From Macrosoma leucophasiata (Eukaryota; Arthropoda; Insecta; Lepidoptera; Hedylidae): 64,000 nt of DNA. The translations under genes were made by a program, and so were the position numbers. Positions 23,601 through 35,600 of this stretch are shown piece after piece. Every line of letters starts with the position of its first letter. Positions within the stretch are counted from its first letter, which is position 1. The stretch covers positions 17,934,001 through 17,998,000 of the forward strand of contig JAWQUS010000007.1 of NCBI GenBank assembly GCA_036365455.1, in the 5' to 3' direction. The notes beneath the pieces were generated by a model. The model ran no database searches. It was not told the origin of the DNA and worked only from the letters and a program-made list of their open reading frames with translations.

Positions 23601-26600
23601 TTATACCTGGATATTTGAAACACTGTAAGTGGAATACCTCTTGTGTGTCATGTCTCAAGTGAGACAAATTTGCAGGTCCTTAATGTCTCACTTTACAAGA
23701 TTTTACTGATGTTAAATTGATTCTAAATATTTTTGGAACTTATATTTTAATTCATACTTACTTTAAGTCCATCAACATAAACAGGATTTATTTCACTAAG
23801 TCCAAGTCTGAGTGGCACAATGAGTAGTAAAGGCATCCAATCCGTCAAAAGTACATTTTCCGATGCACTTGATGTATCTCCTCTGTCATTGTTGATAATG
23901 CACTGTTCTACTGTAAATGTACATTACATGACTATGTTACTATTAGCATATCAGCCCAATGGCCTCCTCCCAAGAAGGGGAGAGACTCGTGCCCAGCAGT
24001 GGGACGTATCAGGGGTTGCCATTATTATATTAGCATATTATTATCAGTATCGCCGATGGTTCGCGTGGGGGAAAGACCCATTAATATTTTATAACCATCT
24101 CCAGAAAAAGGTAGGTATAAAATGCAAATAAATCTGATTAACCCATTCAGTACCTTGCCACCCAATCAGCAATTTAATTTCAAACTAAAAATATTTTTCT
24201 ATTTTTATGTAATGGTAGTGGCAAACAAGCATGCAGTTCACGTTGATGTTAAGTGATGACTGCAGCCTATAGACACTTACACAAAGACCAAGGTCAAAAT
24301 GCAGATGCGTCACCACTCCTGAGGCCTAAGGTGTTATGCCTCTGTGCCGGAAATTACAGGTCCGTACATTACCACCTAACCGGAACACGATAGTGCTCAA
24401 CACTACCATTTAGCGGCAAGTATATTAGGTAAAGCGGTGGTGCATACGCCCGCGAGCTCTGTCACTGGAGCTCTACCACCAGTAAACTAAAATATGCTGT
24501 CCAAATATTTTGATTAACCCTGAGGCAACTGCCGTTCATAAAATACGATCGTAATCAGGGGGGAAGGAGGAGACTGTTGTCAAGTGTGATGATACATGTT
24601 AAGAAGATAAGAAAAAGCGTGACGAAGGGGGAGGGGGAGGAAACGATAATACCGACATTATCCGTGACGTAATGATAGACGAGTTTTGAAAAAAAATCAG
24701 AAGCGTAATTGATTGAGCCTTTGTAAATATTGATGAACTGCCTCACATTTTATCAACATAAGATGTATTCTGCATTTGTTTAAAACTAATAAATACTCAC
24801 ATATATCTTCCTTAACTACAGTATTGTCCAGTGCAACATGTATGACTAATGAACTCCATTTATCATATATCACCAGCTTTCTATAAAAGGAAAATAACAT
24901 ACATTACATAAGTTTTCTTTGTGTCCCATCCCATGATGATATCTAGACAATGAAATTGATTATATTGGGATGATAGTAGTTATACTGTCACAATTGTCAC
25001 ATATTATAATAGAATGTATCTTAATTATGTATGGCTTTTATCTTTTTACAACTTGAACTGTGTATTTGAGGACATTAGCATTAAAAAGAAACCTGCCTCA
25101 GTAGCCTAGTGGTAGCAGGCCACTACTACTACGCTGGGGTCTTGGGTTCGATTCCCGGGTAGGGGACTATCAAAGATAAAGGTGTAAAGTCATTTATCTC
25201 TGGTTCTATTGGGATTTTTCCATTTTCTGGAAATTACCAAATACCTCGAAGTTTGGTAATGTGCCCGAAGATGTCAGCAGGTTCACTACCTGTTACATGG
25301 GCCAAAACGTAACCGGCGAATCGTTTGCATGTATGCTTGAATGCATCCATTTACCTCTGCCTACTCTTCGGGGATTATAGGCGTGAAATTACGTTTTTTT
25401 TTTACGTTTAAGCATTAAAAGGAAATTACCTCAATCAATTTTATTGATATTTTAATGACCTTGTAATAACTATGACAGGAAAAACAACTTGGGAGATAGG
25501 TAAACACATCTGCAATTTGACCTATGATTTCTGTGAAGATGTCTACAGTATATTCATTTAACATCCATGTGAACTACACAAATATGAGCAGTTTCTGGAC
25601 CAAAGCCATAAGGGGGATATGCCATAATCGCCATGCTTGGCATGCAAATTGTCAATCACACTGGACGTAGTTTTATCGCAGGATACTGCTGCCCATCTTG
25701 CGTAATTGCACTTACTACCGCTGCTTCATTGGATTGGTTTGACTGCCATTTTTCGGTTCGCTGACTGCTCTGGTGGAAGAATTCTCTTGCAGTAAAAGAA
25801 AATTCTTCCACTAATGGGCAGTGGGGTTGTCAGTACTGATACCATTATAATAATTGATTACTCAATAATAAAATGTTAAAAGTACATGCTTACTTTAAAA
25901 CCTGTGCCACAGTATTTGGTCCAAACCATTCTCCCACTTCTTTGCCTTCGGAGGCACCCATTAAGGCCACCTGGTGAATTGAGTATGGTGCTTGTTTCCG
26001 TTCTTCAAACCTCTGGATGATTTTCAAATATGTAGGATCTCTGATGATTAAAATTACACAATTTAAAAAATCTAATCACATTTTGTCATAACCATTGAAA
26101 TTTGTTTGTTACCAACTTTTTTTATCTAAAGGTGTTAATATAAGAAAATTTAGTTGTTGGCGGAAGTTATGTAATCATAACAAAAATAAATCCATCAATG
26201 CTATACTCTGATTATTTAAATGAGGAAATGTAATCGCGTGTTCCAAGTTCAAGATGGTATATTTGTTATCTTTATTAATCCTTCAAGGATCGTACGGCCA
26301 CCGGCGGCGAGACACAATTGAATTTCAATTGTCATATTTTTCTCGTGTCTGGAGAGACTAGAATAGTGACTCTAGCGAAAAGAGATTAATTATTAATAAT
26401 ATAAAATAAATAAGCCTTTTATTCTGTATCTATAGGGTTACAAGTTTACATGTATGTATTTTAGTTTCTATTAACAAGTTTATGAATAGTGTTATTTGTT
26501 AGTTCCTAATCTTATACTATGTTAGTAGTGTTAGTAAGATACAGTCCCATTTTGGGTTCCTCCATCCTTTTCCACATCTCCCGGTTTTTGGCCAAGATTT

Positions 26601-29600
26601 TTTCTCTGTCTCATCTATAGGAGGGTAAGATGGTTTAAGCAGCACAGACAGTTTTGTAAGCATTCCTTCTCTGTCTGATACCCTTGATTCAACCTTCTCA
26701 GATGTGCTGAAGAACTTTAACGTCATTCACATTACAGGGTTTTTAGCAGAGTCGCTCTTACAAAAAAGGGAAAAGGGACTGAATTTTTCCAAAAAAAGGG
26801 ACAAAAAGGGACCAAAATGGAGCCTAAAACAATCTGTTTTTAGGGTTCCGTAGTTAACAAGGAACCCCTATAGTTTCGCTATGTATCCCCCATGTATCCC
26901 CCAATATAAACAAAACTAAATTCATCCAATTTCAGACTCACAGGAAAAAAGAAATAAACCTTAATATAATCGCAAATAATGTAAAAATTGAGGAAGCCGA
27001 CAATACAATGTTCCTAGGAATAAGACTTGATAAACACTGTAACTGGAAATCACTGTGGAGTATGTCTGTGACAAACTTGATAGATTCGTCTTTGCCATAA
27101 AAACACTGCGATTAACTGTATCCAGTGAAGCAGCTCTAAGTGCTTATCATGGCTATGTATCCTCAGTCCTTTCGTATGGCCTATTACTATGGGGAAACTC
27201 AGTAGATATTCATAGAGCATTTATTGTACTAAAAGAAATGTATAAGAGCTCCGGTGCTCATTTTATGGATAGCTGCAAACCTCTCTTCAAAAAATATAGA
27301 ATCATGCCACTTGTTTGTATGGAACTTTGTGTATTTGTTAAACAGCACCCAGAACATTTTAATAGCCACTCGCAAGTAGCAAACAGAACAACTGTCTCAG
27401 TAAGAAGTACTCGTAAATATAAAATATACCTTCCAATATGCCGTTTAGAGCTGTATATATATGTACACGCTATAACAATATACAATAAATTACCTGACGC
27501 ATTTAAAAGTTTGCCGTTAAATGTATTTAAAAGGAAGATTAAAAATTGGTTACTTGAACACTGTTTTTATGACATAAATGAATACAAAAATATGACATTT
27601 GACAAACTCATCTGACAAATTAATAATTTATAAATTGTAATTTAATTATTTAATTTAAATGGACTCTTAACATTATATTTATATTTTTTTTTTTATGTAA
27701 TCGAAGTGCTAAACAAGCATGCAGTTCACATTGATGTTAAGTGATGACTGCAGCCTATAGACACCCACACAAGACCAAGGTCAAAATGCAGATGCGTTAC
27801 CACTCCTGAGGCCTAAGGTGTTATGCCTCTGTGCCGAAAATTACAGGGCCTTACATTACCACTTGACCGAAACCCAATAGTGCTGAACACTACCATTTAG
27901 CGGCAAGTATATTAGGTAATGCGGTGGTGCCTACGCCCGCGAGCTCTGTCACTAGAGCTCTACCACCAGTAAAAAATATACATACATATAATTATTGTTT
28001 TACCACTAATTCAATGATCTGTATTGTGATGACTGTTTTTAATATTGTAAAATATAATTTGCAGGCTAGGCAACTGACATTGTACACCTTGACGGTAGAA
28101 TGTAATTGCACTGTACTTATGTCACCATGTTATCATTTCTGTACTACATTCATGCAATAAAGACATTTTATTTTATTTTTTATTATTATTTTATATGTCC
28201 GTCTGTCAGTCTGTCTGTCCGACCGTCCGTGATTTAGCGCATTAACTATTGGTACTAGAGAGTTAAAGTTTGACACAAGTATACATCACCTTAATTACGC
28301 CGACAAAGTGGTAGAATAGAAACTTGAAAAAAAAAAAAGAATTTATGTGTAACGCGCGGAAAAACATTTTTTGTTTTCTATGTAGTATGGGATATAGTAA
28401 AAAAGTTCAAAAATTTTAGAGATGTGCAAATATCATTTTTCGATTTAGTTCACTGATTCACTGTTCGAGACTTAAGTGCCAATTTTCGTTAGAGTCAAGT
28501 GTCCCCGGCCTTTTTTTACCAACTAAACGGTTGTTGTTAGAAATAAAAATATTACGGCAATAGTAGCTACATATAACGAAATTAGTAAAAGGAAAACTAT
28601 CACACTTAAATTGGCTGTATTTTACTTGAAAATTTTTATTTTTCATTACATTATTCAAACTTAAAAACTAGGGAACCCTACACTGTGCGGGGCCCGACAC
28701 GCACTTGACCGGTTTTTTTTATTCAAAACAATCATTTCTTGATGGGCTAGAAGGGGAGTATTTCAACATGTATATATAGGCGCAGGAGCCGACATTGTCC
28801 AAAATAACAACACTTGATTTAGTTGAACTAATTTTATTCTTCACACAATAACGATTTACTTATGATATTTAAATTAAACAATGATTACTAGTATGACCAG
28901 TACAACATGTGCGCCGGGCAACCGTCGTCGAGCAAAAAGGTCCTCTATCAGGACATGATTTGCCTTTATAGTATTTCGGTGGTGGGAGGTGTTTACGAGG
29001 TTGCTTGCTGCACCTGGTGTTTACGATGTAATTCGATGCACCTGTTGTTTATGACTTTGCTTGTCGCACTGCACCTGGTGTTTACGATGTAATTCGATGC
29101 ACCTGTTGTTTATGAGTTTGCTTGTCGCACATGTTGTTGACGAGGTTAGCCGGCACCTGTTGTTTACAGATAACGGGCGCGGCGCCGTCACGGCCATACT
29201 GACAGGCGCACGTCCTCGTGCGCGCATCTCTGCTACATATCTGAGGACAGGAGAACAGTAGTTCGATCATCCTGACATAATCATTATTTTAAAGTATCAA
29301 AACCATTTTTTTTTTTATTGAATAATTGGCATATAGACAAAAAAAACATAAGGCAAAAATTATAAGAATCTCTCTTACCCATAACAACTCTTCAGAAATG
29401 GAAGATTAGTGAAACTGATCTCTATAGTTTAAACTGGGCTGGAATAGTATCCCTACAGTTCAAACTAGACTGGATCGTGCTAGACTGGGCATTAGCCCCT
29501 TTAGCTGTTGGCTAGACTGGACAAGAGTCCCTGTAGCATATTTTGCTAGACTAGACGAGTCCCTGTAGCATATTTTGCTAGACTAGACGAGTCCCTGTAG

Positions 29601-32600
29601 CATATTTTGCTAGACTAGACAAGTCCCTGTAGCAAATTTTGCTGGACTAGACGAGTCCCTGTAGTTGATAAATCTAGACTGGACAAGTCCCTGTAGCTGA
29701 GTCACGTTCTGGATTATATTTTTCAATGACTTTTTTTTTTTTTTTTTTTACATCTTATGAATCTCATGTACAGTAGCTCTTGTTAGAGCAGTAACTGCAT
29801 GTGGTGAATCTGATTCTGAACTTTCCTCAGAGTTGTTATGAAACCTTCGACTTAATGTACGAGAGTTAACAGCTACTGTATTGCTTTGGGAAGATACAGT
29901 GCTAGTCGTACTAGCTTGACAAGGAATCACGTCGTTATTAGTTTTGCGACCGGTTTCATGATCGAGATCATTCGCCGTCACGTCATCCTCGCTATAATTT
30001 ATTGATACGTCAAGAAAGCCTGCTGGAGCACGAGGAACCTCGCGAAGATATTCGTGGGCATATTTATAGGTCCTATTGGAACCATTAATGTGTTTCAATT
30101 CGTACCTATCATTTTCTAACACTGAAATGATTTTATAGGGTCCCTTATATTTTGGATCTAGCTTTGTTTGGTGTCTTTCCTCACTCTTAAGAAAGACAAA
30201 ATCACCTACTTTGAAAGGTTTAACTGTTGCCTTACCTCTATTGAACCGCAAAATATCCGACTGTGCTAATCTATCAATATTTTTAGACGCGTTAGACCGT
30301 GCAATATTTAAGTCTAACCTACTGGGTTCATCAACGTCTGTTGAAACTCTCGCGATTTCTAGTGAATTGCCTTGGATGCCAAACATTAATTCGATTGGGG
30401 TATGTCCAGTTACTCTACACCTAGTGCTGTTGAGCGCGAGCTGTATATCGCCTAACTTTTCTTGCCACGTCTTATCGGAGTTGTTTTCTGCTATGGTTAG
30501 CAACCCTTTCAAAGTCCGCATCACACGTTCGACCTGACCGTTAGCCCTACTTGCACCTGTAGCAATTAGATGCAAGTCTATGTTGTTGCCTTTACAAAAA
30601 GTTCCTAAACTCAGAATTATCATACGAACGACCGCGGTCAGCGATAATCCTTTTTGGGGCGCCAAACAAATACACAGAATCTTTAACCGTGTTGATAGCG
30701 TCAATAAAATTTAACCTCACCGTGTGTTTAAGCAGGACAAATTTTGTGAAGGCATCAACTAAGACGGAACAGTATTCCTTACGGTCACTCTTGCCACTGA
30801 GTTTACCCGTAAAGTCTATATGTAACGTATGCCCAGGAACGGACACTTGGAATTGGATTTAGGCGTATCTGCTGAGCACCCGATGGACCCTTCGAAGATT
30901 TGCAAATTACACAAGAGTCTACAAACTTCTTAACGTATTTGGACATGTTTTGAAACCAATAAAGTTCATAAAGCTTGTCTAGTGTCTTTTCGTATCCTAG
31001 ATGCTTTAATTCATAGTGCACGTGATTGATAAGTGACCATATCAGAGAATGAGGTAAGATAGGTAGCCATTTAGTGACTCTACCGTGCTCTATCCTTCGG
31101 TATAGTATACCCTGCCTGATATCGTATGTCTGTGAGATTTCAGGGGCCAACTGGTTTGAATTAATTTTAGAAATCAGATCTGAAATTTCGGTATCGCGTT
31201 GTTGCTCTACGAATAGCCACCCCTTTTCGAGCTCTGAAAAGTTGACAATTTTTGTTTTAGATTCTTGGTTCAATGTTTGTGCTTTATCACTCTTGACCTC
31301 CAGAAGGGAGTTACGGGAAAAAATCCGCATGAGCCATATTTTTGCCTTCCTTGTAAACAAAATCAAAGTCATATGACTGTAAAATAGCCCACCATCTATG
31401 TACCCTGCAACTGGCATTGAGCACAAATTTGAAATTTTAACCTTACTAAACGTTAACTTATCGTTGGTTAGCTTGGCAATTATGCCCTGCTCTAAAATGT
31501 CGCGACCTAACAAGACGTTTTCAGTAAGATTTTCGTCGGGTAATATGTAGTAAACAACATCTAACTGTAATCCTTGGACGGTCGTTAAGCATTTAATTTG
31601 CTGGCTAGACACTACAGTACTACAACCTACACCTTTCAACACAACTTGTTCATGAAACCGTTCGCCTACTAGGGACTCGGTACAATTTTGTCTGATTACG
31701 CTACATTCTGAACCAGAGTCGAATATAAAGGGTAAATGTGTTCTACTTATCTGTAACACACCATGCCTTGGAACAGGCGTTGACAAGTCTGCTGGCTCCG
31801 GAACCCAGAGCGGTGTCTTCTTTCCTCTTGTAGCGCTTTGGGCAGGCGGAGACTAAGTGCGTAGGATCGCCACACACGTAGCAGACGACAGGTGGGCGCC
31901 CGTTTGACACGCCACCCTGGGATGGCAGGCTTCGTTGAAGGTCTTGGTTAAGTGAAGCCGCAAAATTCTTGAAATTAATTTTATGTTTGTTGCGGCACTC
32001 GCTGCCACGATGTCCAGATCGTCCACAAACATTACAATTTCCCCAAAATGTTTGAGTAGCCCGAAAATGTTTTGCATCTGATTCCGATGAGATTAGTTCT
32101 TCATTTCGGCGCTTTAGAGTAAAACCTCGCAGAATTCGAAACAGCTGGTTTTTGTCGTTGATAATAATGGAATTCAGTTCTCGACGAATTCTGACGTCAC
32201 ATTGAGACAGTATTGACACAGCGAAACCAGTTATTGCTCTTTCCGACATATTGACTTCAGGGATTTTCTGTATCAGCATCCACAGTCGTATTCCAGCTTC
32301 GGCAGGACTTTCTTTGTCATTTACTTGGAACTTGATGACCTCGTCGAAGTAATCTTGCATCGTCATTGGTTTATCAAAAGTTGATAAAAGAGATTCTTTT
32401 ATGGCGGACCAAGATATATTATCGGGATCTATCTTAGTGAGGCACATGGCAGCGCGGCCTTTGAGTGAGTGTGTTAGAGCCAAGATCAACTCGATACCCT
32501 CCAGTCTCTTCTCCTTTACAATCAGCTCGCTCAGCGTACACCAACTCACAATATCTGCGTCTTTTTCGTCCGGGTCGAAGCATACCATACGCAGTGGCGT

Positions 32601-35600
32601 CGTCTGCGAAGGCTGGCGAGCTGTCATATTATTAGCAATTCGTTGGAATATTGCTTCCAAGCCCGATGATAGTTGCACCATGTGATCCATTGTGCTGCTG
32701 GTTGTATTCGAAGTTTCCAGTGGGGGCGGATCCGAAACTTCTGATATAGGCGCAGGAGCCGACATTGTCCAAAATAACAACACTTGATTTAGTTGAACTA
32801 ATTTTATTCTTCACACAATAACGATTTACTTATGATATTTAAATTAAACAATGATTACTAGTATGACCAGTACAACATGTGCGCCGGGCAACCGTCGTCG
32901 AGCAAAAAGGTCCTCTATCAGGACATGATTTGCCTTTATAGTATTTCGGTGGTGGGAGGTGTTTACGAGGTTGCTTGCTGCACCTGGTGTTTACGATGTA
33001 ATTCGATGCACCTGTTGTTTATGACTTTGCTTGTCGCACTGCACCTGGTGTTTACGATGTAATTCGATGCACCTGTTGTTTATGAGTTTGCTTGTCGCAC
33101 ATGTTGTTGACGAGGTTAGCCGGCACCTGTTGTTTACAGATAACGGGCGCGGCGCCGTCATATACACATTAAATTCACATATTGTCAACACAATTAAAAC
33201 GATGTAAAATATGGCACAAAAGTATTATTAAGTATGCGATCTTTGATTTGCGTTGATCCCGAAAAATTGACGACGTATCAATAAGTTTCAACACTGTAGG
33301 AAAATAGATGGATATTGCAAGAAGTAAAAAGCACATTACCTACTCAGTTCTTTAACTTCCTTTCATAAAGAGAAAATTTCAAAGACCACTTTTAATATTT
33401 TGGCAGTTGACTTGAAGTTTAGTGCCAGAAAAAGGGACTTAGGGACCAATTTCTTAAAAAAGGGGGCTTTAAGGGACTTGCTGAAAAAAAAGGGACAAAA
33501 GGGATTAAGGGACTGCCACTAAAAGCCCTGACATTAATGCGCAAAGTATTCCGGCTTATTATGTAGATATGTTGGCAACTTTCTCTTCCAATAGTGTTCA
33601 CGCTATTCTTGTCTCCGAGTCTTGGCTAAAGCCATGTCTCCCGTCTACTTCGTATCCCGGGTTTTCAACTAATACGTCATGATCGCACTGATCGTGGTGG
33701 TGGTGGAGAAGCGAATTACCTAAGATCACATATTCCCTTTTCAATAATTACCTCTTCTGTTTACCGTAATGGTGCTGAATACCTCTTATTAGAAATACTG
33801 TTTTCACATTCTAAACTCTTACTTGGTGTCTTTTATAGCCCTTCGCTTAATATTGATTATTTCCCGTCTTTCGAAAAACTGCTTGAAGATTACTCGCCAC
33901 TTTATAGCCACACTATCATAATGGTAGATTTTAACACATGCCTATCTAAAAATGATTCAAGAGCAACTCGCCTGAATACTATTGTCGATTCCTCAAACTT
34001 CCATATTCTCCCCCTTGCTTCCACCCACCACTTTCCCAACTGCACTCCATCTCTTCTAGATTTAATTATTGTTTCTTCCCTTGACCATGTTGCTAAGCAC
34101 GGTCAATGTTCTGCTGATGCCTTTTCGTACCATGACCTTATTTACCTTTCGTACAAAATTCGTCCTCCCAAGGCTAAACGCAAAGTCCTTCTACAGCGCA
34201 ATTTTGGTGGTATGGATGTTGAGAGGCTCCGTGAGGACGCCAGCAAAATTGATTGGTCTGTTGTCAGCGATGCAGATAATATCGACGAAAAAATATCTCT
34301 CTTTAATACTCTCATTACCCAACTTTATGATTTGCATGCTCTCATCCGGCCGGTCAGAATTCGACACCTTCCTGCTCCCTGGTTAAATGACAGTTTAAAA
34401 GAACTTATCCATAGAAAAGTAACCTCAAAGAGTAAGTATAAAGCTATACCCACAAATAGGAACAAGCTTAAATATATATCTGCACGTAATCGCTGCAACA
34501 AAGCATGTAGAGATGCGCAGCGACGCCATATCCATAGTTCTGTAGAAAATGAAAATCCTGATAAAGTTTGGACTTTCCTAAGAAAATTAGGAGTTGGGAA
34601 ATCTCGTAATCACCCTAATCTTAATAATATTGACATCAATACGCTTAATCAGCATTTTTCTTCTAGTAGTACTCTTGATAGGGTTGTTAAATCCCACACC
34701 CTGTCACATCTTTCTTCTATTCCCACTCCTGCCTTCTCTGAGTTCTCCTATAACCAGCTGAACTCCTTCATGAATCGATACAATATTCTCAGTCCATTGC
34801 AGTCTGGTTTCCGTCCAGGTCACAGTACGGTTACTGCTCTTGTCAAAATTACTGACGACATTCGTCACGGCATGGATAATCAACAGCTAACAGTATTAAC
34901 GTTATTGGACTTTTCCAATGCCTTTAATGCTGTTGACTTTGATATTTTACTAGCTATGTTGCATACTCTTAATATATCTCCACCAGTTATTGGTTGGTTT
35001 CAAAGTTACTTGTTTGGTCGCCGGCACCGTGTCCAGATTGGGGATAATTTCTCTAACTGGTGCACTGTTTCTGCTGGTGTACCGCAAGGTGGTGTGCTAT
35101 CTCCTCTCTTATTCTCTTCATTAATTCTGTTACATCCTATATTACTTCTCTCTACCACCTTTATGTAGACGATTTACAAATTTACTCGCAAGCTTGTCTA
35201 AAAGATCTTCCTAATGCCATTACGTGTATCAATAATGACCTTTCTCGCATTTCAAACTGGAGTAAAAGTTATAGAAAACGTCTCAAGTGGCTCCCAATTC
35301 AATTTCGCCGGAATACACACATTCTCTCTCTTTTACGCTGCTTAACCCGAATACACCGCAATACCTTAAAAATAATTTTAGTTATGCATGTGATGCGCAC
35401 TGTCAGTCAGTCAGCATTACGTTCATCAAAAAATCTTCTTTTAAGCACCCCTGTTCACACATCTTCTTTCTTTTCACAATCCTTCTCAGTAGAAGCGGTT
35501 CGCTTGTGGAATTCTTTGCCTGTGTCAATTAGACAGGCACAAACTATTCAAAATTTTAAAAAACTGGTTAGAGAACACTATCTTTCTCTCTAAATATGTC

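Larger units (their letters stand above)
28774..33160 (-). mobile_element. Ty3/Gypsy LTR retrotransposon, RT-deleted
   Basis: Two identical 417-bp direct repeats (28774-29190 and 32744-33160, offset 3970 throughout) enclose, on the minus strand, gag, aspartic protease, the very end of RNase H, and integrase. The reverse transcriptase and nearly all RNase H are absent, so it cannot be self-sufficient. TATA-like sequence flanks both outer edges, a possible target duplication that is weak because the area is AT-rich. A 32-bp tandem array lies between integrase and the left repeat. It sits in ATG4 intron 2 in the same orientation as ATG4. Confidence 0.9.
26735..33530. mobile_element. Possible composite DNA element with short inverted ends (tentative)
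   Basis: The left end CAGGGTTTTTAGCAGAGTC and the reverse of the right end CAGGGCTTTTAGTGGCAGTC resemble each other over about 19 bases, and ACATTA flanks both outer edges (26729-26734 and 33531-33536). AAGGGAC repeats occur inside both ends. It would contain the LINE, SINE and Gypsy insertions listed separately. The 6-bp flank may be chance. Confidence 0.3.

Noticed and set aside
26517..26726. 69-residue minus-strand frame
   Set aside because: Could be an old transposon scrap, but no motif allows a call.
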